Shown here in pieces: positions 1 through 5,167 of a stretch of 5,996 nucleotides of DNA. This DNA comes from Rhizobiaceae bacterium UBA1291 (lineage in GTDB: Bacteria > Pseudomonadota > Alphaproteobacteria > Rhizobiales > Rhizobiaceae): assembly GCA_002307905.1 (NCBI GenBank), contig DBUL01000264.1, positions 3,730 to 9,725 on the forward strand. Reading direction: 5' to 3'. Under the pieces are notes generated by a model. It worked only from the letters and a program-made list of their open reading frames with translations, had not been told where the DNA came from and searched no databases. The first letter of the stretch is position 1, and every line of letters starts with the position of its first letter. The translations under genes were made by a program, and so were the position numbers.

Positions 1-501
1 GCGCTGCTTTTCGCCGCCCGAGCAGCGCATCACGTTCTTGGAATAATAGTGTTCCGGCAGGCGCACCATGCGCATCAGCTCGAGCGCGCGGGCCTTGCGC
101 TCGGCCGCCGGCATCTTGCGGACCTTCAGCGGGAACTCGATGTTCTCGCCGACCGTCTTGTGCGGGAAGAGCGCCAGCGACTGGAAGACGAGACATGTCG
201 GCCGCTTGTCGGCCGGCACGTCGTTGATCAGTTCGCCGCGCAGCGTGATGTAGCCTTGCGATGGCGATTCCATGCCGGCCAGCATGCGCAAGAGCGTGGT
301 CTTGCCGGACCCGGAGGGTCCGACAATGGTGACGAACTCGCCCTCCTTGATGTCCACATTGATGCCGTCGACCGCGGCGAAGTCGCCGAAGATCTTGCGG
401 ACATCGACCAGTTGCAGAACCGGCGCCGTTTTGGCCTGGGCTGCTTCCTGGGTCTTCGATGTTGTGTCGGTCAGGGTGGGCGAGATCATCGCAAGGCTCA
501 T
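1..501 (-). CDS. ABC importer ATP-binding protein, PotA-like, partial (C-terminus beyond left edge)
   Basis: The ATPase subunit of an ABC importer, expected on the inner face of the cytoplasmic membrane, powering uptake of the ligand delivered by the binding protein encoded just upstream. Only residues 1-167 are in the window; full PotA-type proteins are about 350 residues. Visible landmarks: a Walker A loop GPSGSGKTT at residues 61-69, a Q-loop glutamine at 107 in LVFQSLALFPHKTV, and an ABC signature at 160-164 that reads CSGGE where LSGGQ is usual. Walker B, the H-loop and any C-terminal TOBE domain lie outside. The start at 499-501 is supported by GGAG eight bases upstream; Met5 is a weaker alternative. 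A roughly 25-residue Thr/Ala/Gln-rich leader precedes the first beta strand (VLQLVDVRKIF). The gene follows the binding-protein gene by 29 bp on the same strand, so the two are probably cotranscribed, with permease genes expected further left. The polyamine/opine subfamily is likely; the exact substrate is unknown. Confidence 0.93.
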   Translation of the reverse strand, partial: MSLAMISPTLTDTTSKTQEAAQAKTAPVLQLVDVRKIFGDFAAVDGINVDIKEGEFVTIVGPSGSGKTTLLRMLAGMESPSQGYITLRGELINDVPADKRPTCLVFQSLALFPHKTVGENIEFPLKVRKMPAAERKARALELMRMVRLPEHYYSKNVMRCSGGEKQR

Positions 502-530
502 GTGGTTTGCTCCGTCGGGACAGGCTTAGC

Positions 531-1670
531 TCAGCCGCGCAGGCGCTTGGCCGCCGTCATCAGTTCCAGTGCCTTGTCGTAGTCGGGCACGATGTCGTAC
601 TCGGCCGAGCGGGCCATGTCCTCTTCAAGGCTGTCCCACTGGATGGCGTCCAGCTCGTCCTTGGTAAACAGCTCGAAGCACTTCGGATTGCCCATCTGGC
701 TGACCGGGTTGAAGGTGCCCTCGGCAAAGGCGACGGTGTGGGCGACCTCGGGGTCCTGGACATATTTGAGGAATTCGATGGCGAGCGGCGACAGGTCGGG
801 ATTGTTGACGGTCGAGGTGATCTCGATCCAGGAAATGCCGCCCTTGCCGTCGATCGGGCCCTTGAGCGGGGTAATGGCGCGCAGGTTGGGATAACCGTCG
901 GCGCGGGCCGGCGAGACGGAATAGGTGCCGCCGGTCATGTAGAGGTCGATTTCGCCGGAGACCAGCGCCTGGTTGAGCGAGGCCATGTCACCGACCATCT
1001 TGGCGCCCTTGAACACCTTCTCGGCGGTCGCGGAGAAGGCTTTGAATTCTTCTTCCGTGTGTTCCTTGAACGGATTGATGCCGGCGATCAGGAAGATGTT
1101 GAAGACGTTCCAGTCGTCGGATTCCTGGATGCCGTACTTGCCGGCGAGGGCCGTGTCGTTGAACAGGTCCCAGCCCTGCTCTTCCGCCGTCGCCTTGCTG
1201 ACCTTGTCGGTATTGACGACGAAGCTGTAGGGCCCGAAGCGCTGGGCCATGCCGAGCAGGTCCTTGCCGTCGTCGCTCATCGCCCAGCGATAGGGCGCCT
1301 TGAAGTCCGGCAGCATGGTGTCGAAATAGGGCTCGAACTCGGCGCGCGGCAGGGGCTTGATGAGGCCGGCCGGCGCCATGACCTTGCGGGCCCAAGGATT
1401 GTTGACGTTGATCAGGTCCCAGATCTTGGTCTCGCCGGCGCGCAGGCGATTGATCATGGTCGGGTCGTTGGTCAGGCTCTCGGCCTTGACGGTTGCCGAC
1501 TGGCTGGAGCGGAACGGGTCGAGCACCTCGGCGGAGTTGTAGCCTTCCCAGCAGAGGATGTTCAGTTCCTTCTCGCGCGCCGCAAAGGCGCGCGTGGCGC
1601 TCGCCAGCGGACCGGAAAAGGCCGCCGCGCCCATCATCTGCATCATGTTACGTCTGGAGAGTCTCATCAT
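531..1670 (-). CDS. Periplasmic substrate-binding protein of a PotD/PotF-type ABC importer, twin-arginine leader
   Basis: A 379-residue extracellular solute-binding protein that captures a ligand in the periplasm for the ABC importer whose ATPase follows. The mature domain opens with ELNILCWEGY (residues 35-44), the typical first strand of polyamine-class binding proteins, and continues with features of the two-lobed fold such as IWDLINVNN (83-91), PYSFVVNTDKV (147-157) and GEIDLYMTGGTY (239-250). The N-terminus MMRLSRRNMMQMMG has paired arginines at 6-7 in a Tat-like context, then a short hydrophobic stretch and an AFA site near residue 30. The frame is open 12 codons further upstream (to 1706), but AGGGGA lies 7 bases before the ATG at 1668-1670, so this start is preferred. 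The gene is first in its operon, 29 bp before the ATPase, and divergent from the SDR gene. The family call is firm. Ligand identity (polyamine, hydroxylated amine, amino acid or opine) is not readable here. Confidence 0.93.
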   Translation of the reverse strand: MMRLSRRNMMQMMGAAAFSGPLASATRAFAAREKELNILCWEGYNSAEVLDPFRSSQSATVKAESLTNDPTMINRLRAGETKIWDLINVNNPWARKVMAPAGLIKPLPRAEFEPYFDTMLPDFKAPYRWAMSDDGKDLLGMAQRFGPYSFVVNTDKVSKATAEEQGWDLFNDTALAGKYGIQESDDWNVFNIFLIAGINPFKEHTEEEFKAFSATAEKVFKGAKMVGDMASLNQALVSGEIDLYMTGGTYSVSPARADGYPNLRAITPLKGPIDGKGGISWIEITSTVNNPDLSPLAIEFLKYVQDPEVAHTVAFAEGTFNPVSQMGNPKCFELFTKDELDAIQWDSLEEDMARSAEYDIVPDYDKALELMTAAKRLRG

Positions 1671-1675
1671 TATCG

Positions 1676-1682
1676 TTCCCCT
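1676..1682 (-). promoter_or_regulatory. Ribosome-binding site deciding the binding-protein start
   Basis: On the minus strand AGGGGAA ends five bases before the ATG at 1668-1670, giving the core a spacing of about 7. It lies inside the open frame that extends to 1706, so it argues for the shorter protein beginning MMRLSRRN and against the first available ATG, which has no comparable site. Confidence 0.75.
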
Positions 1683-1711
1683 GTTTTTTGCCGGCTGTGG
1701 CGGCATGTGAA

Positions 1712-1740
1712 CTTATAATGTTGGAAGTGTGTCGTAAAAA
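1712..1740 (-). promoter_or_regulatory. Candidate sigma-70-type promoter for the importer operon
   Basis: On the minus strand TATAAG (1717-1712) matches five of six bases of the -10 consensus. A weak -35 candidate TTTTTA (1740-1735) sits 17 bases upstream. Transcription would begin near 1705, leaving a leader of about 35 bases before the ATG at 1670. The -35 match is poor, and an activator or a nearby dyad may compensate. This is a by-eye prediction. Confidence 0.35.
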
Positions 1741-1756
1741 TGTGTGGTTTACAACA
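1730..1756. promoter_or_regulatory. Candidate operator: 27-bp dyad overlapping the importer -35 region
   Basis: The arms TGTCGTAAA (1730-1738) and TTTACAACA (1748-1756) are inverted copies with one mismatch in nine and a 9-bp spacer. The dyad covers the proposed -35 of the leftward promoter, where a repressor would block and an activator could contact polymerase. Arm length and spacing suit a dimeric helix-turn-helix regulator, but the family cannot be named from this alone. Confidence 0.4.
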
Positions 1757-1771
1757 TCTATTTTCTTCTTC

Positions 1772-1789
1772 ATTGTGCATTGCGCAATG
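1772..1789. promoter_or_regulatory. Candidate operator centred on TTGCGCAA
   Basis: CATTGCGCAATG at 1778-1789 is a perfect 12-bp palindrome. It overlaps a 17-bp near-palindrome at 1772-1788 with arms ATTGTGCA and TGCGCAAT around a central T, one mismatch in eight. Two overlapping dyads in two registers could let a regulator shift position. The longer one also meets the loose T-N11-A spacing of LysR-type sites. It lies upstream of the proposed importer promoter and between the two divergent genes. Confidence 0.4.
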
Positions 1790-1796
1790 AGGATGT

Positions 1797-1818
1797 GGCA
1801 AGCGAAATGACGCTTGCC
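1797..1818. repeat. Perfect 8-bp inverted repeat, GGCAAGCG/CGCTTGCC
   Basis: GGCAAGCG (1797-1804) and CGCTTGCC (1811-1818) are exact inverted copies around a 6-base AAATGA spacer. It could be a 22-bp operator or an RNA hairpin. No T-run follows on either strand, so it is not a standard terminator, and no terminator is needed between divergent genes. Confidence 0.5.
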
Positions 1819-1885
1819 GACGTCCTGCATTCGTCGCCGAATTCCACCTAATGTACGAGAATTACTTTGCATTTCTTTTGGGCAA

Positions 1886-1915
1886 TTGCCGATGCAGGAG
1901 TGGCTAGGTTTTAAT
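1886..1915 (+). promoter_or_regulatory. Candidate promoter for the SDR gene
   Basis: TTGCCG (1886-1891, four of six for -35) and TTTAAT (1910-1915, five of six for -10) are separated by 18 bases. Transcription would start near 1922, about 60 bases before the SDR ATG. The perfect palindrome GGCAATTGCC (1881-1890) overlaps the -35 and could be an operator. This is a by-eye prediction. Confidence 0.35.
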
Positions 1916-1983
1916 CTCGCGCAAAATAACCGGGCAATATCGGCGACTGAGCCCTTGGTCCAGAACAACGAAGTGAGCAAGAA

Positions 1984-2757
1984 ATGTTGAAGTCGCTACA
2001 AGGTAAAACAGTTATCGTCACGGGTGGCAGCCGCGGGATCGGCAAGGGCATCGCATTGCGCTTCGGGGAAGCCGGGCTGAACGTCCTGGTCGTGTCGCGC
2101 AGCCAGACGGATGCCGACGCGGTTGCCGCCGAGATCGGCCCGAACGCATCGGGTTTCGCTGCCGATGTCAGCACGGAAGAGGGCTGCAAGGGCATGGTCG
2201 AGGCGGCGGTTGCCCGCTATGGCGGCGTCGACGTGCTGTGCGCCAATGCCGGCATCTTTCCGGCCGCCAAGCTCGGCGAAATGACCGCGGCCGATTTCGA
2301 TCACGTCATCTCGACCAATCTCAAGAGCACCTTCCTCAGCGTCTCGGCGGTTCTGCCGGCGATGACCAAGGCGGGCTCCGGCCGCATCATCATCACTTCG
2401 TCGATCACCGGACCGATCACCGGTTATCCGGGCTGGTCGCACTATGGGGCGAGCAAGGCCGGCCAGCTCGGCTTCATGCGCACGGCGGCAATCGAACTGG
2501 CGCCGAAGAAGATCACCGTCAATGCGGTCATGCCGGGCAACATCATGACGGAAGGCCTCGAAGGCAACGGTCCGGAATATATCGCCGCCATGGAAGCCTC
2601 GGTGCCGCTCCGCCGTCTCGGCACGCCGGCCGACATCGCCAATGCCGCACTGTTCTTCGCCTCCGAGGAGGCCGCCTATATCACCGGCCAGTCGATCGTC
2701 GTGGATGGCGGCCAGATCCTGCCGGAATCGCTCGGCGCGCTCGAAGCCATGGGCTGA
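1984..2757 (+). CDS. Short-chain dehydrogenase/reductase (classical SDR, FabG-like)
   Basis: A 257-residue cytoplasmic NAD(P)-dependent oxidoreductase, the usual length for a classical SDR, and probably tetrameric as in the family. The cofactor glycine motif TGGSRGIG is at 13-20, the structural motif at 87-90 reads ANAG rather than NNAG, and the catalytic set is N112, S140, Y154 and K158 (YGASK). The C-terminal ITGQSIVVDGG (233-243) is typical. Strand beta-2 ends in SRS with no acidic residue, and R17 is present, favouring NADP(H); this is inferred. The start at 1984 gives a normal N-terminus (MLKSLQGKTVIVTGG), although the ribosome-binding site is weak. The gene is monocistronic, divergent from the importer operon and convergent with the PLP gene, with a terminator directly after it. 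FabG-like sequence does not mean fatty-acid synthesis: in this setting, reducing or oxidising a carbonyl or alcohol from the imported substrate is more likely, but the substrate is unknown. Confidence 0.93.
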   Translation: MLKSLQGKTVIVTGGSRGIGKGIALRFGEAGLNVLVVSRSQTDADAVAAEIGPNASGFAADVSTEEGCKGMVEAAVARYGGVDVLCANAGIFPAAKLGEMTAADFDHVISTNLKSTFLSVSAVLPAMTKAGSGRIIITSSITGPITGYPGWSHYGASKAGQLGFMRTAAIELAPKKITVNAVMPGNIMTEGLEGNGPEYIAAMEASVPLRRLGTPADIANAALFFASEEAAYITGQSIVVDGGQILPESLGALEAMG

Positions 2758-2763
2758 AGACGA

Positions 2764-2798
2764 AAGAAGCCGGGCGCGATGGTCGCGCCCGGCTTCTT
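2764..2798. terminator. Bidirectional intrinsic terminator between convergent genes
   Basis: A perfect 16-bp inverted repeat (arms 2764-2779 and 2783-2798) with a 3-base TGG loop begins seven bases after the SDR stop codon and lies 20 bp before the PLP-enzyme stop. The stem centre is GC-rich (CCGGGCGCGA), and its outer end is AAGAAG/CTTCTT, so a pyrimidine-rich tail follows whichever strand is transcribed. It can serve both genes. Confidence 0.9.
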
Positions 2799-2817
2799 CG
2801 CAAGCTTTTCAGGTGTC

Positions 2818-4146
2818 TCAGCGCGCCTTGAGGATCGTGTCCAGCGTGCCGGTGAAGAGGTCGGCATCCTCTTGGGAGAAGCAGAGCGGCGGGCGGATCT
2901 TCAGCGTCGCGCCGTATTTGCCCGCCGCCCCGATCAGGATGCCGTTGTGCTTCAGCTGGTTGATCGCATGGGTGGCCAGTGCCATGTCCGGCTCACCCGT
3001 CGCCGGGTCGGTGAAATCGAGGCCGATGAACAGGCCGGCGCCGCGCACGTCGCCGATCTCGGAATGGGTGCCCTGCAAGGCCTCAAGCGACTGCTTGAAA
3101 TAGCCGCCGACGGTGGCGGATCGCTCGACCAGTCCCTCGTCCTCGATCACCTGCAGCACGGCATGGCCGGCCGCCGCTGCCACCGGATTGCCGCCGAAGG
3201 TGTTGAAATAGCCGGTCTCCTCGCAGAACCGCTTGAGGAACTCCGGTCGGGTGACGAGGCCGCCCATGGGAAAACCGTTGCCCATGGGCTTGCCCATAGT
3301 GACGATGTCGGGCGTCACGCCGTGGCGCTCGAAACCCCACAAGCCGCCGCCGGTGCGGCCGAAGCCGGGCTGGACCTCGTCGGCGATCAACAGGCCCCCG
3401 GCGCGGTGCACGACATCGGTCGCCCCTTTCAGGAAGCCGGCCGGATCGGCATATATGCCGTCGCTTGAGAAGATCGTGTCGATGATGAGGGCGGCAAGGC
3501 CGATGCCGCGGGACTTCAGCTCGGCGATCGCCTGTTCGACCGAGGCGGCGAAACTCGCCTCGACGCTCATGCCGTCGCGGGGGGCGGGCGCCGGGATGAT
3601 TGCCACGAAGGGCGCGGGCTTGCGCTTGCGCAGCGAGGAGGGAGAAATCTCGGTCACCAGTGCCGTATTGCCGTGATAGGCGGCCTCGGTGACGATGAAG
3701 CCTTCGGCGCCGGTGGCGATGCGGGCGATGCGCATGGCGAGATCATTGCTCTCGCTGCCGGTGCAGGTGAGGACGACATTGCTCAGGCTATCCGGAAACT
3801 TTGAGAGCAGCTTTTCGGTATAGGCCTCGACGACGCGGTTGAGGTAGCGCGTGTGGATGTTGAGTTCGCCGACCTGGCGGGCGGCCGCCTCGACCACGCG
3901 TGGGTGGCAATGGCCGACCGAGGGCACGTTGTTGTAGACGTCGAGATATCGGCGCCCGCCGGCGTCATACATATAGGCGCCCCAGGCGCGCACCATCTCG
4001 ATCGGCTGCTCATAGAAGAGCACGGAGGAAGCGCCGAAGGCGGCCTGGCGTTTGGCGACGCGCTCGGCGAGTTCGGCCGGAAAGCCCTCGGTGCGAGTGG
4101 CATCAAAGCGGTTGAGGTCGAGAATCTCCTTGGTGGCAACGCTCAT
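2818..4146 (-). CDS. Class-III PLP enzyme, probable ammonia phospho-lyase (AGXT2L/PHYKPL-like)
   Basis: A 442-residue PLP enzyme of fold type I, class-III aminotransferase family, at normal length. PLP-site features: G130-S131-E132 for the phosphate, Y157-H158 over the ring, D256 in IADEVQ for the pyridine nitrogen, and the Schiff-base lysine K286 in DIVTMGKPMGNGFP. Several segments resemble what I recall of the animal AGXT2L enzymes, which eliminate phosphate and ammonia from phosphohydroxylysine or phosphoethanolamine: NNVPSVGHCHP (72-82), LNIHTRYLN (95-103), YFNTFGGNPV (313-322), GDVRGAGLFIG (365-375) and the PPLCFS run (419-424). R418 precedes that run, where a lysine occurs in the animal proteins as I recall them. 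Placement directly after a small-molecule kinase gene, with a GAGGAG ribosome-binding site overlapping the kinase stop, supports a kinase-lyase pair. An ordinary transaminase remains possible. The PLP-fold call is near certain; the lyase reaction is inferred. Confidence 0.9.
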   Translation of the reverse strand: MSVATKEILDLNRFDATRTEGFPAELAERVAKRQAAFGASSVLFYEQPIEMVRAWGAYMYDAGGRRYLDVYNNVPSVGHCHPRVVEAAARQVGELNIHTRYLNRVVEAYTEKLLSKFPDSLSNVVLTCTGSESNDLAMRIARIATGAEGFIVTEAAYHGNTALVTEISPSSLRKRKPAPFVAIIPAPAPRDGMSVEASFAASVEQAIAELKSRGIGLAALIIDTIFSSDGIYADPAGFLKGATDVVHRAGGLLIADEVQPGFGRTGGGLWGFERHGVTPDIVTMGKPMGNGFPMGGLVTRPEFLKRFCEETGYFNTFGGNPVAAAAGHAVLQVIEDEGLVERSATVGGYFKQSLEALQGTHSEIGDVRGAGLFIGLDFTDPATGEPDMALATHAINQLKHNGILIGAAGKYGATLKIRPPLCFSQEDADLFTGTLDTILKAR

Positions 4147-4150
4147 CGGG

Positions 4151-4158
4151 CTCTCCTC
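4151..4158 (-). promoter_or_regulatory. Strong ribosome-binding site of the PLP enzyme, overlapping the kinase stop
   Basis: The minus strand reads GAGGAGAG, beginning inside the kinase TGA (4157-4159) and ending four bases before the PLP-enzyme ATG (4144-4146). This fixes the start and indicates translational coupling of kinase and PLP enzyme. Confidence 0.8.
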
Positions 4159-5167
4159 AACGGTGTTCGGTCAGATAGCGCTCGGCGAGCGCCACGGTGC
4201 CGTCGGTATAGGTCGTGCCCATGGACTGTGCCGTCGGCGTCTCGGCATGCGAGGCGATCCAGGCGGTGAGCTGCATTCGGCGGAGCATGATGAACATCGG
4301 CAGCGCCGCCTCGTGTTCGGCGTCGAGCGGTGCGACGCGCCGGTAGCCTTCGAGCCAGGCCGCCATCAGGTCGGGAATGAAGGGCTCGTGCTCCATGAAG
4401 CTGATCGCGGCGGCAAAGTCATAGGCGAACCAGGACAGGCCGCAATCGTCGAAATCGATGACGCCGAGCCGGTCGCCCTCGACCAGCAGGTTGGCGGCGC
4501 GCATGTCGCAGTGAACGAGGCCAAAGCGATCGGCGCCGTAGCCATAGGTCGCGGTCTGGGTTTCGAGCAGCGCGTGGGTACGCTCGAGGATCTCTCTGCC
4601 CTCCGGCGTCAACCCTAAGGCTGCGCGCCAGTCGCCCCAATAGGCACCTTCGCCGAGAATGCGCTCGAAGTTCCAGGTCTTGCGAGTGAAATTGTCCGGG
4701 CGCTTCCAGTTGCGGCTGTGACCGTGCAAGCGGGCGTTGATCTTACCGAGCGCGCCATACCACCTGACCAGATCAGACTCGGCATCCGGCTCCTTGCCGG
4801 ACATGTATTCGAACGCGACGGCATGGCGGATCGTTTCGCCGTCGGAAAAGCTCTGCAGCAAGCCGCCGCCTCGTCCTGCCAACGGCTGAGGGGTGGCGAC
4901 GGTCCCATCCCGTCGCAGCGCTTCGATCCAGGCGAGTTCAGAGAGGATCTCAGGTTCCGAATGATAGTCTGGCCTGTGAACCCGAACGATGAGGTTCCGT
5001 CCCAGCGCCTGGTCATCAATACGGAAGGTGGCGTTTTCCGAGATGGTCAAAAGCTCAACACTGGCATTCGGTGAGATTTCCCAGATTGGCATCAGGTGCC
5101 TGACGCCATTGGTGAGTCTGGAGAGAAATTCTGCGTTGTACAACACGTTGACGTTCCATGTGGTCAT
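4157..5167 (-). CDS. APH/choline-kinase-fold phosphotransferase (small-molecule kinase)
   Basis: A cytoplasmic ATP-dependent kinase of the aminoglycoside/choline/homoserine kinase fold, 336 residues from the chosen start. Visible motifs: the nucleotide-binding segment SENATFRI (43-50), strand 3 IVRVHRP (60-66) with arginine R62 where many kinases have lysine, the Brenner motif HCDMRAAN with H219, D221 and N226, and the metal-binding IDFDD with D238. A WGDWRAALGL segment (177-186) is common in bacterial members as I recall them. The frame is open to 5347; ATG at 5165-5167 is preferred because NAEFLSRLTNGVRHLMPIW looks like the native N-terminus, while residues further upstream look non-coding. 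No strong ribosome-binding site marks any candidate, so the start is uncertain. Coupled to the downstream PLP enzyme, it most likely phosphorylates the hydroxyl of an amino alcohol or hydroxy-amino acid, as hydroxylysine kinase does. Antibiotic modification is less likely in this context. Confidence 0.85.
   Translation of the reverse strand: MTTWNVNVLYNAEFLSRLTNGVRHLMPIWEISPNASVELLTISENATFRIDDQALGRNLIVRVHRPDYHSEPEILSELAWIEALRRDGTVATPQPLAGRGGGLLQSFSDGETIRHAVAFEYMSGKEPDAESDLVRWYGALGKINARLHGHSRNWKRPDNFTRKTWNFERILGEGAYWGDWRAALGLTPEGREILERTHALLETQTATYGYGADRFGLVHCDMRAANLLVEGDRLGVIDFDDCGLSWFAYDFAAAISFMEHEPFIPDLMAAWLEGYRRVAPLDAEHEAALPMFIMLRRMQLTAWIASHAETPTAQSMGTTYTDGTVALAERYLTEHR

Larger units (their letters stand above)
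1671..1983. other. Divergent intergenic control region with several dyads
   Basis: This 313-bp stretch separates the leftward importer operon from the rightward SDR gene. It is visibly richer in A/T than the flanking genes and has no credible protein. It holds a 9-bp-arm dyad (1730-1756), an overlapping perfect 12-bp palindrome and 17-bp near-palindrome (1772-1789), an 8-bp-arm hairpin (1797-1818), a perfect 10-bp palindrome (1881-1890), and candidate promoters for each side. The density of dyads suggests control by one or more DNA-binding regulators and coordinated expression of importer and dehydrogenase. No regulator gene is in the window. Confidence 0.7.

Noticed and set aside
459..1718. 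419-residue plus-strand open frame
   Set aside because: It lies antisense to the binding-protein gene, which has clear family features. Its composition is the mirror-frame artefact expected in GC-rich coding DNA.
1714..1719. Perfect TATAAT on the plus strand
   Set aside because: It has no -35 at proper spacing and lies about 265 bp before the SDR. The same bases serve better as TATAAG for the importer on the minus strand.
1648..1980. 110-residue minus-strand frame across the divergent spacer
   Set aside because: No recognisable motifs, an odd Cys/His-rich composition, overlap with the binding-protein start and its promoter candidates, and no ribosome-binding site.
2779..3468. 229-residue plus-strand frame
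   Set aside because: Antisense to the PLP enzyme, it begins inside the terminator stem and shows no family motif.
4052..4618. 188-residue plus-strand frame
   Set aside because: It is the complement of the kinase gene and spans the kinase-PLP junction; the minus-strand proteins are clearly real.
4157..5167. Aminoglycoside resistance enzyme
   Set aside because: The APH fold is shared by many metabolic kinases. Coupling to a PLP enzyme and an importer points to catabolism, and no aminoglycoside-specific feature is visible.
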